The notes below the pieces were generated by a model. That model ran no database searches. It was not told the DNA's origin and saw only the letters and a list, made by a program, of their open reading frames with translations. Of a stretch of 64,000 bases of DNA, positions 1 through 11,205 are shown in pieces. Position 1 is the stretch's first letter. Each line of letters begins with the position of its first letter. This DNA is from Terebella lapidaria (Eukaryota; Annelida; Polychaeta; Terebellida; Terebellidae): assembly GCA_949152475.1 (NCBI GenBank), contig OX424570.1:28454694-28518693 (forward strand). The letters are read 5' to 3'. The translations under genes were made by a program, and so were the position numbers.

Positions 1-2235
1 GATTTACTTTCAGGCATTATTTCGTTACGTCTGTGTAAAATGCGTGCCATTTTGTTATTTACAACACAGATTATCTTGATTCAGTTTCTGACAATGTAAA
101 AAAAAATATTGGGATATAACTTCCCATGCTTATTAATAAAATTGTCGAGGCATATGAAAAAAAAACGTCATAAGACCTAGGAAATTTATAGGACAATGGC
201 TATTTTTTTTCGTGTCTTTTCAATAGTGCCTTCCTTCAGGCTTTGTTCAATAAGACTTATGTAGCAGTGTAGACATACTTTTTCAAAAACACATGACTCA
301 AGGAGTGATAAACAATTTTGTTTTCGAGGTAATATTTACACGTGAATAGTTTTCAATATAAAATTTAGATATTATTTGCCAATGTGTAAGACGTAACGCT
401 TCGTGTCCTTCGTGTTACGTCTGACAATTGCATCAAAACAGACGATTTAAATGGAAATATAAATAAGTTCAAATCCACTGAAAAGAAATATAGGGGATAT
501 TGATCACTTATACACAAAATATGGCCAGACAGATCTTTACACATTCACATAAGTTCATATTATTTCTAAGCCGTGTCCAAAACGTTACGCCTCAGACTAT
601 GGTGTTTAAATGGTTCACCACAAACACTACTGAACTTTTTATTATTATCATCAATGTATTTTACAACTGTTCCGACTGCCAGCAATGGGTTTGAATACAC
701 GCGACCCACTTGCCTTCTTTCCTCTGCGAACTACGAGCACATCGACCCGGTGAGGGTGCCCTCCAAACGGGCCAAAATAGGATTGTTACATCTGACCAAA
801 ATAGCTTGAAATAACGATGGGTTGTGCAGTTGTTTGCGTCCGTGTTACATCTAGCCATATTCATCATTATATCCCAGCATCCGATTGTGTGTTATGCGCA
901 TTCAGAATAACATCACGCTATATGAATTAAATGGATCCCATTGCCAGTAACTAGTCATCGGGCATAGGAAGTGTTCACGCCACTATGTGAAATCAGCCAC
1001 AAGACGTAACAGAGACACGATGTTGGTGTCCTTGTTATATCTCGACTTTCTGAATGTGTATAATATGAGACGTATTCTCTGTTCTGCCTGCATGTTTTGT
1101 TATGCGAAGACGTAACATGGAATATTTCATTTTCGACGTAACATGGACACAACGAGTCATGGTTACATCTGGACAATTTATTTATTTTATTGTATTTTCA
1201 ACATTCCACGCTCTATTCACTTCTTCTTTACACCTTCTGACTTTTTGTTTTGTGAATCTTACATATCTCACTGTTATATTCATGATAAATGATCAAAGAA
1301 TCATAAACTGGTGTGATATTTGCAGATGTAACGAAGACACCAAAATGTGTTATCTTCGTTATGTCGTCCCCATCATTAGACGTAACGTGGACGCGAATTT
1401 CTTTATGGGTCTTTTCCCTGAAATTCATTTGAAATATAATTGCCATATGTGTTTGAAAATAATATTACGCTTGATTTCGTCAAGAAAAACCATCATAGCC
1501 TTTTGGGTTGTGATTAGGTACTTATGTACTTGTCATATATCTATTCCATGGGGTTTGTTTCGGATTTCCAAATTATATTCATAGGTTGTTGGGCAGTTGT
1601 ATACTAATTCCATCAGAGGTACAGTCGAAACAACTACATTTACCACACTGTCTGCCCCTGATGACACCAGTGTGTCTTTTGATAAAGTATTTAGGTCGGG
1701 CTTTGTTTCTATTGCAAAATGTTGTGTTTTGCGTTTGTTATTGGAATCATCAAAATTTGGCTGTATTTTGGTGGTAATAGATTGAAACTTACATTTCATG
1801 GTTAAAAAGATTTTGTATGCACATATATTTACTTTAAAAAGTATTTTAGCGTCCTGTTACATCTGTCACTCATTTTGATGTACTTCACCTGTGTACATAA
1901 CGAAAAATGTTTTCATTATGCATATTTTCACAGAATATGTAGCGGAGATATAGAAAGAGTTATAACTGAATTTAGAATAGGTACATAATTCTTCAAATAA
2001 GAGCTGCAAACTTTGTTCCGGTGTCATGTTACGTCTGACCAAATTACTTGTATAAGATATTGTTCTATAGCTCATTGGTGCGTGATTATTTTTTTTTAAT
2101 GCAGAACAAGATGGGCGACGAAGTGTTTAATAGTTCCATTCGATAGTTCAGTTAGCACAAACAAGATGAAAATCAAGAAAATCATGCTTTTTGCTATTAG
2201 TCAGATGTAACGAAATAATGCCCGACAGGAAATCC
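1..2235. mobile_element. Non-autonomous TIR DNA transposon
   Basis: The first ~33 bases of the window (GATTTACTTTCAGGCATTAT onward) recur in inverted orientation at 2202-2235 with about 4 mismatches, so these look like the two ends of a ~2.2-kb element. The left end may extend beyond the window. The interior is AT-rich and repeats the terminal motif GTTACGTCTG / AGACGTAAC many times in both orientations, which resembles subterminal transposase-binding repeats. No open frame inside resembles a transposase; the longest (1102-1584, 160 codons) has low-complexity composition and no motif I recognise. The superfamily is not determined because the left flank and its target-site duplication are outside the window. 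Confidence 0.6.
380..2035. repeat. Dispersed AGACGTAAC / GTTACGTCT motif with hairpins
   Basis: The motif AGACGTAAC or its complement, often followed by a GACAC/GTGTC block, occurs near 388, 413, 787, 844, 1005, 1035, 1109, 1133, 1163, 1324, 1357, 1378, 1857 and 2029. Several form head-to-head pairs 15-30 bp apart: 388/413, 1005/1035 and 1324/1357. These are imperfect hairpins. The same motif forms the inner part of the element TIRs. Confidence 0.6.
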
Positions 2236-2483
2236 AGCGTCATATGATTGCCTGCTGTGGGATAGTCAGATTTTCAGGAGGAACTAAATGTACACTTCAG
2301 TAGGGTACCAAAACTGTGTAAAGTGTCATACACTTTGACATATGGCCTTTTGTCATCGATATTGTGTGATGTAATGTAAAATACATTTATAAATGGTGTA
2401 TGCTTATATGGATGTAATATGTGCAATGACACAAGGTGAGCTCCCGTACAACATGGGCCTACTGCAGATATATTTTTGATGAC
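2236..2483. other. Unassigned spacer
   Basis: This AT-rich spacer lies between the TIR element and the minisatellite. I see no gene or recognisable repeat. A minus-strand open frame here shows no family resemblance. Confidence 0.4.
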
Positions 2484-3660
2484 ATTAATTAGGCGGATGG
2501 ACGGAAGGTCAGAAAACATGCCCATCATGTACTATATCAATGTCTGCAGTCGGATGGTCGCGGGCGAAAATCAATGCACCCTTTAGTATTGAGATGTCTG
2601 CAGTCGGACTGCCACACGGTCAGAAAACATACCCCCATTATGTACTATATCATTGTCTGCAGTCGGATGGTCGCGGAAGGAAATCAATGCACCCTTTAGT
2701 ACTGAGCTGTCTGCAGTCGGACTGTCGGACGATCAGAAAACATGCCCCCGTCATGCACTATATCATTTTCTGCAGTCGGATGGTCTGAACGAAATCCCTG
2801 TACCCTTTAGTATTGAAATATCTACAATCGGATGGTCGGACGGTGTGAAAACATGCCCCCATTATGTACTGTATCATTGTCTGCAGTCGGACTGTCGGTT
2901 GGTCGTGGAAGGAAATCAATGCACCGTTTAGTATTGAGCTGTCTGCAGTCGGACTGTCGGACGGTCTGAAAACATGCCCCATCATGTACTATATCATTGT
3001 CTGCAGTCGGATGGTCGCGGAAGGAAATCAATGCACCCTTTAGTACTGAGTTGTCTGCAGTCGGACTGTCGGACGATCAGAAAACATGCCCCCGTCATGC
3101 ACTATATCATTGTCTGCAGTCGGATGGTCTGAACAAAATCCCTGTACCCTTTAGTATTGAGATGTCTGCAGTCGGACTGTCGGACGGTCAGAAAACATGC
3201 CCCCATCATGTACTATGTCATTGTGTGCAGTCGGGTGGTCTGAACGAAATCAGTTTACCCTTTAGTATTGAGATGTCTGCAGTCGGACTGTCGGACGATC
3301 AGAAAACATGCCCCTATCATGTAATATATCATTGTCTGTAGTCGGATGGTCGCGGAAAGAAATCAGCGCACCCTTTAGTATTGAGATGTCTGCTGTCGGA
3401 CGGTCAGAAAACATACCCCCATCATGTACTATGTCATTGTGTGCAGTCGGGTGGTCTGAACGAAATCAGTTTACCCTTTAGTATTGAGATGTCTGAAGTC
3501 GGACTGTCGGACGATAAGAAAACATGCCCCTATCATGTAATATATCATTGTCTGCAGTAGGATGGTCTGAACGAAATCCATGTACCCTTCAGTACTGAGC
3601 TGACTGCAGTCGGACTGTCGGACGGTCAGAAAACATACCCCAATCATGTACCATATGATT
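2484..3660. repeat. ~114-bp minisatellite (CTGCAGTCGGA units)
   Basis: About ten tandem units of roughly 113-115 bp. Each contains two copies of CTGCAGTCGGA, one followed by a TGGTCGCGG- or TGGTCTGAAC-type stretch and the other by CTGTCGGACG, then CAGAAAACATGCCCC and a TACTATATCATTG linker. Units diverge by substitutions and small indels and alternate between two subtypes. The unit is close to a multiple of three, so repetitive open frames run through it in both directions. They have no family resemblance and are not called as genes. Confidence 0.9.
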
Positions 3661-3827
3661 GTAATTGAACCAGTATTGAAGTACTACTGAAAATTTGTAG
3701 AGTAAGATACGCTACATGGGCCGAAAATTCGAGTTGGGTGTGTATATAGAGCTCCCAATGATGGTATGAAATTGTTTCATGATTAAATGCAAGCCATACT
3801 GCAAGCCACAAAACATAATACCTCCAC
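3661..3827. other. Spacer before LINE remnant
   Basis: No separate feature is visible. This may be decayed upstream LINE sequence belonging to the reverse transcriptase remnant that follows. Confidence 0.3.
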
Positions 3828-4021
3828 TATGGTGTCAGAGATATTGTTTCCAGTTGGATAAAGAATTATCTCTCCAATAGATTTCAATATGTAGTGCACA
3901 AAAAAAAAAAGTGCCATCAATGTCAAAAGGTAGTGGAATTCCGCTAAACTCTATTCTTGCCAGTGGTCCCATTTTGTTCAGTTTTTTTATCAACGACCTT
4001 GTAAATATATCCAAAATATTA
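3828..4021 (+). pseudogene. Non-LTR retrotransposon RT remnant, part 1
   Basis: Translation from 3828 gives YGVRDIVSSW...NYLSNRFQYVV, the conserved stretch before motif B of CR1/jockey-type reverse transcriptases. After a frameshift in a poly(A) run near 3900 it continues with SGIPLNSIL...ILFSFFINDL, which corresponds to the family's GVPQGSILGPLLF-IND segment. The pattern is only weakly conserved and interrupted, so this is a dead copy. The same RT continues at 5359 with FADDTNV. The two parts are separated by an LTR element inserted at 4022-5354. Confidence 0.75.
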
Positions 4022-4447
4022 TGTAACGGTTTTGGGGTGTTCCCAAAAGTTCCCCAAGGTAATTCGTGTATATTTTGTGATATTACGGTTGAATAACGGT
4101 TTATTAAAATGTATATGTGTTTAAAGGTTCATACGGTTATATATTGATGGTTTAGAAAGGTATTCCGGCTTGGAACTTAGAATAATTTAAATGGTTGAAG
4201 CTGGAAACGAAGCCGGAAACGGAGCCGGAACCGGAGACGGAACCGGAGACGGAGCCGGAACAATGGAGTACAAAAACCTAAACACGTAATTTTCCGAAGG
4301 TCACGTGATCAGCCTCGTTTTTGGTTTAAAAGGTGTCGTGTCAGCCACTGATTGGTTCTAGCATGTTTTTGGAAATTCCGGAAAAATCAATGTTTTAGCG
4401 GAATATGACGTCACAATGGTCGGTCACGTGACCCTGGGTCTCAGGTC

Positions 4448-4455
4448 TATAAAAG
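4448..4455 (+). promoter_or_regulatory. TATA box of the LTR element
   Basis: TATAAAAG lies upstream of a GC-rich segment and 150 bp before the AATAAA signal, as expected for U3-R organisation. Confidence 0.5.
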
Positions 4456-4597
4456 CCCCCGCTTCAAAGCGGACGGCGGAGTTGGTGTCCTAACGTCGAC
4501 CTGTTCAGACCCTTCTCCCAGAGCAGAGTACTCCCTTGCTCCGGCTTAGGTCATGCAGATGATTGCAGTTTATGTCTTCCGACTGTATACTTTAAGA

Positions 4598-4603
4598 AAT
4601 AAA
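4598..4603 (+). terminator. Poly(A) signal of the LTR element
   Basis: AATAAA at the expected distance downstream of the TATA box of the same element. Confidence 0.4.
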
Positions 4604-5358
4604 GCTGAAAACCTATGCCGGGTTGTTCTTCCGTGTTCGATAGGGAACTTGGAAATTATGATAAAGTTAAAGTAATCGGTAAAAGAAAGTAATACGGAGA
4701 AGAAGGAAGACAAGTTAACGGTCGGTTAAGACAAAGTTGTAACGACGTCTGAGGGTGATCCAGAACCCAGATCACCGGAAAAGAAGATGGAGACGGAGGT
4801 GGAATCAACGGACCCACTGCGGAGGCGGTACCTGACGGAGCAGTTGCGGCGATGGAGCAGTTGCAGTACCGGAGGCGGAGACGCTTCTAGATTCTCCATT
4901 TCAGGTGCAGTCGCGGTTGCAGTGGAGACAAAAGCAGCGGAGCGGATGCAGAGGCAGTACCTTCTAGATTCTAGATCTAGAATAGGCAGTACCTTCTAGA
5001 TTCTAGAAGCGGAGACGCTTCTAGATTCTTCATTTCAGGTGCAGCCACAGTTGCAGTGAGATGGAAACAACGGAGCAGTTTGCGGAAACGGTGACCCGAC
5101 AGAGCAGTTGCAGTACTGGTAGCGGAAACGCCACCGGAATCTTTATTTCAGGTGCAGTTGCAGATTGCAGTCGGGGAGAACGGTTGGAGGTCCATTCCAG
5201 ACCACGCTACCAACCCTTAGAGAATTCTAGCCGTGATTAAGCCGTGCAAGCAGCAGTTTCCCGGAATTTTCCGTTTTAGCTCCGGTTAACAAAAACCCAC
5301 CCACCTTCCAAGAAACCGTTTATCCAGACGTCACAGAGGGGAAATCCCGTTACAATTA

Positions 5359-5472
5359 TACTATTTGCCGATGATACGAATGTTGTTGTTATTGTTCAAT
5401 GTTGTTGTTCTGAAAAAGATATGGAAAATATCATGAATGTGTTGAATGAGATACAGATGAGAGATCTTTAGG
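5359..5472 (+). pseudogene. Non-LTR retrotransposon RT remnant, part 2
   Basis: Reads ILFADDTNVVV, the RT active-site motif C (FADD) of non-LTR elements, followed by a helical segment ENIMNVLNEIQM. It continues the remnant at 3828-4021 on the other side of the inserted LTR element. Relative to part 1 the frame is shifted by one base. Confidence 0.7.
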
Positions 5473-5993
5473 CGTCCTCAAGATCAACCAAGTCGCAGGT
5501 CATTAATGAGTGTTGGTGTAAGTCAAAGATAAGTTTTTTTTTCTGATTGAATTTTAGATCAGCTAATTGAGGGATATGAAACATGTGATCTTTTGGCAGA
5601 TCGAGATCATGTTTTGGCGGTCTTCAGGTGCGGACTTGCAGGGGGCAGGTGGGGTTAACTGTGTACTGGTTGAAACCTACCTTGCTCGATTGTAGTCAGT
5701 AGGACCTTGTCAGCCCTCGCCTTCTGTATCATTGAACTTCTTCACCGATATGTTCCTGTTCGTGTGATGTCCATACACTGTGGGGTTTGTCAAGATTACA
5801 CTCTTGTCTAGTAAAGTACTTCTAGTTCGATCTGGCAGCACATCCTATCCTATTGTCAGGTGGTCAAATCGGTTAAAATTCCGTGTTTCATAATTTTGTA
5901 TTGAAGTTGGTCACGAAGGGTATCAATATTGCATCTTGAAAAACCAGGATTGAAAGTCAGGTTCTTCTCGACGAGCTGCTATTCCAATCGACC
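5473..5993. other. Unassigned, possible decayed LINE 3' region
   Basis: No frame gives a recognisable domain. By position it could be the 3' part of the minus-strand LINE that follows, or of the plus-strand one before it. Confidence 0.3.
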
Positions 5994-6242
5994 TTAGTAT
6001 GTAGTCACCATTATGGCTGATTTGGCATAGTATTGAAATGCTCTGTTACCCCAAGAGAGCTTCCAACGGGAGGGGGTGGGGGTGGTTGTGGGTTGGAGGC
6101 TATCCTGTGCTGTCATCCATAATGTGGGATCTGTGACGTCATGCATCTTATGAGCCAGTACATTGTGGTCAACCACGTCAAAGTCTTTCCTGACGTCAAA
6201 AACAACTAGGTGTAAAGTTTGACACCCGCTATCTAGGGTCAC
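5994..6242 (-). pseudogene. Non-LTR RT remnant, motif A region (minus strand)
   Basis: The minus-strand frame contains LVVFDVRKDFDVVDHNVLAHKM. This matches the motif A segment of non-LTR RTs, in which a catalytic Asp precedes a KAFDTVDH-like sequence. Coding ends within a few dozen residues. It belongs with the RT N-terminal and endonuclease remnants at 6960-8040. A repeat at 6245-6822 interrupts the set. Confidence 0.7.
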
Positions 6243-6244
6243 TG

Positions 6245-6822
6245 CAGATAGCCGCTACCTTGGCGGGCGTTGGTAATTACTTTAGTACTATAACCAGGTA
6301 AACAGTCTGCCGAACAAGTCCGGCCGTCATACATTACTCAGACATTGCACTTGGGCGTGTTGCTGGCCACCCTCGCCGTTGGCACTGCCACGGGGATAGA
6401 ATCCCGGATAGCCCGATGGTCTGCCAGGGCCTCTGTCGCACCATCTCAGGGCGAAGGACTACCGTTCCAGGGGGCGTGCGCCCCCGGATCTAAGTAGACC
6501 CCCTCCTGGGCCCTCAATTGGAAATTGCCCCCGGGGCCCTATAGCGAGCCCACTCAGCCAGAAAAAGGGGATGCAGAGAACATGCCCATGCTCGCCGTCG
6601 TCCTCTCGCCTTGACTGCTCTGAGACAACTCCGAGTGAGCAAGACGGACTGGCAACTTTAATAGCTGCCAGCACGCGAGAGCGAGGGCTGACGTCAGACC
6701 ATTGTTACAGTATAGTGGAAAGAGGATTAGTAGTTCGTTGCTAGGCAGCGCACGGGCTTCGGCCAAAACATGAATAGTGTGTGACAAAGCCAAACTTCCA
6801 TTGCAATCTTTGGGCAAAATCA
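6245..6822. repeat. Unknown ~575-bp interspersed repeat, copy 1
   Basis: This GC-rich segment is homologous along its length to 9906-10502. Shared landmarks are TAACCAGGTA, GGGATAGAA-CCCGGA, AGTCTGCCAGRGCCT, GGGCGTGCGCCCCCG, ACCATTGTTA and CTTTGGGCAAAAT. It interrupts a minus-strand LINE reading frame, so it is a mobile insertion. The second copy has a TATA-like element. The class is unknown: an LTR or SINE-like unit is possible. Confidence 0.6.
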
Positions 6823-6959
6823 CCACATTGGTATGCCATGGTTAGTGATATTTTTTAGCTAAAACCCAGACTGAAGAGACGACTTCTGGAATCCGAGGGC
6901 ATTAGCCATGGTGAGTGTGATCATAATGTCATGATAGTTAGCTCTTGACATCTGCCCTT

Positions 6960-7293
6960 GTGCAATATAGAGAGTTGAAAATAGTGGTCAAGTGCTCAGG
7001 ATATCTGCCGCCTTCTCGTTGTTAAGAGGTAGAACTCCCTTGGTCACTTCTTCTGCATCTATTGGAGCTTGCTGGTATCTGGAGCTCATGGTTATCAATT
7101 GTTGAACGAGGATATCACTGTGTATCAGGTCATAGCGGGGCAGGGGGGGGGGAGTGTTGCCAGGTATGACTTGAGTAAATGCTTTGTCCGACTCACTTCT
7201 TGCTGTGTGTAGATGTCCGATTGGTGGTCGGCCAGCAGAGTTCCATTCTGTTAGGGCTTTTAATTTGCAGCTATAGTGCGTGTTACTTCTCAA
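6960..7293 (-). pseudogene. Non-LTR RT remnant, N-terminal region
   Basis: The minus-strand frame includes EEVTKGVLPLNNEKAADILS. This corresponds to the start of non-LTR RT domains, where a helix leads into a K-AAG-DGI-type sequence. It lies between an endonuclease remnant (higher coordinates) and the motif A remnant (lower coordinates), in the order expected for a minus-strand LINE ORF2. Confidence 0.6.
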
Positions 7294-7499
7294 TCCCAGG
7301 ACTGTTTGTTGGGTCTCCTAAACTAGGTGGCATGGGACGCTACGTTATCGGTGTCGTCCATGGCTGGTGAGAAATCTTTGATGATTGTGGTGAAGATCTC
7401 GTGGTAACATTGACACCAATCTAGGTTGGTAGTGGCTCTTGGTTATAAAGCTATACCATCGGGGGTGGCGACCATTAGTGCAGAAAGAGTGTGGGTGAA

Positions 7500-8040
7500 T
7501 AGGTGTTTGTAACACTAGAAAGGTCCACTTTGAAGAGCAGATTAGGCTTTTGTTAGTTGTGAGGATATAGTTGAATATTGAGGCGCTCGATCCATGGTAG
7601 TGGCTGTATGTTGAGATACTTCTGACACATCTGCATTGTTACGGGCATTGGTAGGTTTTTGGTCACGACTACATTGTCCTCAACAAGTGATGCATTCAGT
7701 TCTCCGCAGATGACAACATCATGAGATGGCCTGTATTTACTGATCAGTATGTCAAGGTAGTCCAGTGGGCATTTAACAGGTCCTCTGAGTGGTTGAGAGA
7801 TATAAAAGTTGATGAGACATATTGGCCTTGGTGTTGACTGAATCAGCTATGGAAGTATGACATCAGATCCCTTTGGTAGGGGTGATAGGATTTGGTAGGA
7901 ATTTTGCAATGTCTTCACGAAAGGCGATTGCCACTCAACCGTAACATAGAGGGCATGGGTATTGTGGGGTTCGAATCTGAACACCCAATGTTCCTGAAGG
8001 GCAACATTATCATATAAGAGGTGCTCCCCTAATGTCGTAT
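7500..8040 (-). pseudogene. LINE endonuclease (APE-type) remnant
   Basis: The minus-strand translation shows DNVALQEHWVF near 8030-7990 and SHDVVICGELNASL near 7735-7685. These are the NxxxLQExW and GDxN blocks of apurinic-like LINE endonucleases, in correct order. Stops and frame breaks lie between them. Together with the RT pieces downstream this is one decayed LINE ORF2, probably jockey/CR1/I-type, transcribed leftward. Confidence 0.65.
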
Positions 8041-8899
8041 TGCTCCTGATCCCTTCAACGTTGGAAACGACGTTGGCGAGGTTATTGAATTAGTCCTTGA
8101 TAAAGCAGTTGGAGTGTGATTGGGCTGTCGTTCAGAATTGGCAAAGCGCTTGTGAAGTGATTGGTGACAGGTGCTATGCTTAAATGAATATGGTTATGTA
8201 GTATTCTCAGAGATTGTAACGGCCCAGACTCTTGACATATACACGATCACGTGCCATTCACATGACACCCAGCCAATCACAGAACAAGCCGCACACGTCA
8301 CACCACCACACGACCTTCATCATGCATCCAGACAAAGACATGCACCCCGTTTTGGCGGGAAATTACATACATTTAGACAAGAGACATATTTGTTGCCTGG
8401 TTAGAAAATGAGTAGATGTCCACGAGGCTGGACGTATGGATAAATCTGAGGAATAAGACTGTGAATTCGGAAGATAACCCAGGACTGATTTCAGCATTGA
8501 CAACTTAGGAAAGTGTGAATGACTTAATCTTCGGGATAACGGACTGGTAGCGGCATACGTGGATGGCCGTGAGCGTGCCATAGTTTCGTCATACGCGCCT
8601 TGCTGATATTTGACGTGCGATTAAAGAATTTGTGCCAAACACACAACGCTCTTGGTTGAATTACGATTGTGCAAAAGGCAAAAATAGGAGCCTGAAGAAT
8701 TCCTATTTCATCACAGTTTTCTGTCAGTGTGCAGCTTTTACACTGTCTGGTGTAATTTTCAGCTGGCTATGTAAGCAGTATCACCATCGGTATCGGCAGT
8801 ATCTATGGGTCCAGTCACATTGAATTGACTCGGGGTATCTAGAGTTGTAGACCAAGTTCTTCCGAATGGCCAATCATTATTGCAGTGGCCTTGGCCAGT
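8041..8899. other. Unassigned intergenic sequence
   Basis: No confident gene. Short frames here lack family resemblance. By position it may hold decayed 5' LINE sequence. Confidence 0.3.
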
Positions 8900-9352
8900 A
8901 GCTCTGTCAGCATCTCCCATCCCAACTTCGGGAGCATTGAGCTGAGGTGATGTTTGCTTGGGGTGCCATAATATTTTCGTCCTTCTTACCCTTTTCGTCC
9001 TTCTCGACGACATAGTGTAGTGTGTCTCCTAAGACAGTGTAGGATGGAGCTGTACTCCCAGGTAAATGGCATAAGTCATGTATTTTCTTGATTCTGGATG
9101 GTCGATGACATGATGCAGTTGGGCAGATTATATGTAACATGAAGAGTAGAGTCCCGAAGACTGTTCCTTGGTAACACTTGAGGAAAGAAGGCTTGAGTCC
9201 AACCCCTGATGATATTTTGGATACAATCTGTAGGTATGACGTAGCCGTACGTGTTTCTGAGACTTGGTGTTAGTTGGAAAATAAGGCACAGTGCCAGGCT
9301 GAGTTGATTTGCTGCCTCTTTGAGGAGTTGTACTGTATCTTCCACGCTTCAC
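8900..9352 (-). pseudogene. Second decayed non-LTR RT fragment (minus strand)
   Basis: Minus-strand reading near 9345-9270 gives LLKEAANQLSLALCLIFQ, like the early RT segment of LINEs. Reading near 9060-9005 in another frame gives YLGVQLHPTLS followed by a stop and ETHYT, like the later YLGV-LSW-H block. The intervening RT palm is missing, so this is a deleted and frameshifted copy. Confidence 0.45.
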
Positions 9353-9905
9353 AATATCATTCAGGGCAGAGGTGCCTCTGAGACACTTTTTAGGTAAGAA
9401 GCGGATCTTAGTAGTGGTCGGTGTTTAATAGTGAGCACATTACCTACCAGATAGTCCCATAAGCGCTTTCAGCGATGAAATGATGAAGACCCAATGAGAA
9501 CAAATGTCTCATCTGGGTCGAACGGAGTTACCACTGGGTTTGGCCGCAAAATGTCCTTCGGATCATGCATTTTCACAATGTAATTTCTCCGGTTTACTAT
9601 TTCTCCGGTCAGTATTATAAATAATCCGTCCACGTTAAAAATGAGTTTGTTGTTTAACAGTAAAGGAAAAATATTAACCTGTTTAAGCATATTTGTCAAA
9701 ACCATTCAAAAAAAGATGCTGTAAGGAATGTTATACCCAGATTGGGGCCTCATGTATATTCCAGTAAATACGATTCATTCTCCCCTCATATATGTGTAAA
9801 GTTTTAACGTCGTCCGCTATCCGGGATCCTCGAGGATAGTCCTCTCACCACAGGTCATCGCGGACGCGCACCCGCTATCCCCAGATCCTCGCGGAGGTCC
9901 GCTCA
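9353..9905. other. Unassigned; direct-repeat GC-rich segment at its end
   Basis: 9353-9790 is AT-rich with no gene visible. At 9808-9905 a motif recurs (CGCTATCC, then GATCCTCG, then CTCACC) in two adjacent copies. These lead into the second copy of the unknown ~575-bp repeat. Confidence 0.35.
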
Positions 9906-10502
9906 CCGAGGGTCACTGCAGGCGCAGTCATTACTCTAGCATTAGAACTTTAACCAGGTAGCAGCCCGCCCAACGAGCCCAAACGTACAGACACCACTCA
10001 GATACAGGATCATCACCGTGGTGTTAGCTTGTGAGGCTTGGCTCGCCGCGGTCCGCCTCGGGGATAGAACCCCGGACAGCCCGACAGTCTGCCAGAGCCT
10101 GTGTCGCACCATCCCGGGTGGAGAAGACCGGTGATCCAGAGGGCGTGCGCCCCCGAGTCATCAAGGTCTACCCCAGCCCGGGCCCCCCATTGAAGTCGTC
10201 CCCAGGGCCCGCGAGGGCCTTAGCCGCGGTGCGAGGACTTAGAGCTCATGGCTGAGCTCCCCGTCGTCCCTCTCGCCTTGCTCTGAAACAACTCACAGAT
10301 CAAAACGGTACCAGAGTATATAAACCCCAATACACGAGACACGAAGGGAAACTAGGTCAAACCATTGTTATAGTTTACTGGACGCAAGAGGATTACAGAG
10401 CATTGCCGGGGCAACGCGTGCTTCGAACTGAAGCGTCCAAAAATAGACCGTAAAACTGGTTAGTGTTTTGCAAAGACTCCTGCCGCGATCTTTGGGCAAA
10501 AT
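9906..10502. repeat. Unknown ~575-bp interspersed repeat, copy 2
   Basis: Homologous to 6245-6822. This copy contains a TATATAAACC box near 10316 and ends with CTTTGGGCAAAATGG immediately before the 90-bp tandem array. The open frame at 10031-10255 is not conserved in copy 1 and is not called. Confidence 0.6.
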
Positions 10503-11205
10503 GGGACACTCATCATTTCATCCTTCCAACTGACCCAGTGGGAACCTGACCCAGTGAGCCCTTCATCATTTCATCATTTTACCTGACCCAGTGGGACACT
10601 CATCATTTCATCCTTTCAACTGACCCAGTAAGAACCTGACCCAGCCAGACATTCATCGCTTCATCATTTTACATGACCCAGTGGGACACTCATCATTTCA
10701 TCCTTTCAACTGACCCAGTGGGAACCTGACCCAGTCAGACATTCATCATTTCATCATTTTACATGACCCAGTGGGACATTCATCATTTCATCCTTTCAAT
10801 TGGCCCAGTGGGAGACTGACCCATTCAGACATTCACTGCTTCATCATTTCACATGACCCAGTGGGGCATTCATCATTCCATCCTTTCAACTGACCCAGTG
10901 AAAACCTCACCCAACCAGACATTATTGCTTCATCATTTTACATGATTCAGTGGGACACTCATCATTTCATCCTTTCATCTGACCCAGTGGGAACCTGACC
11001 CAGTCAGACATTCATCATTTCATCATTTTACATGACCCAGTGGGACATTCATCTTTTCATCCTTTCAATTGACCCAGTGGAAACTCACCCAGCCGGACAT
11101 TCATTGCTTCGTCATTTCACTTGACCTAGTAGGACACTCATCATTTCAACTGACCCAGTGGGAACCTGACCCAGTGAGACATTCATCGCTTCATCGTTAA
11201 GGCAG
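10503..11205 (+). repeat. 90-bp minisatellite, left arm
   Basis: Seven to eight units. CATGACCCAGTGGGACA recurs at ~10672, 10762 and 10852, so the period is 90 bp. Confidence 0.9.

Larger units (their letters stand above)
4022..5354 (+). mobile_element. LTR element or solo LTR with ATTA target duplication
   Basis: The segment begins TGTAACGG and ends CCGTTACA, the TG...CA inverted ends of LTRs. It is bounded by a 4-bp duplication ATTA (4018-4021 and 5355-5358). A TATAAAAG box (4448-4455) and an AATAAA signal (4598-4603) lie in the order expected for an LTR promoter and R region. The 3' part is rich in CAGTTGCAGT and GGAGGCGGA repeats and has no gag or pol. It is therefore either an unusually long solo LTR (1.33 kb) or a miniature terminal-repeat retrotransposon. 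The insertion splits a LINE RT remnant, which confirms the boundaries. Confidence 0.65.

Noticed and set aside
1102..1584. 160-codon ORF as a gene or transposase
   Set aside because: Hydrophobic, low-complexity composition in AT-rich DNA. No DDE, RNase H-like or zinc finger motif could be seen.
2540..3341. Open frames of 82-114 codons in the minisatellite
   Set aside because: They simply translate a ~114-bp tandem repeat, have no recognisable domain and shift frame with unit-length changes.
10030..10130. tRNA or tRNA-derived SINE on the minus strand (GGTTCTATCC B-box-like)
   Set aside because: No acceptable A box or cloverleaf could be drawn. The spacing is off and copy 1 of the repeat does not preserve it well.
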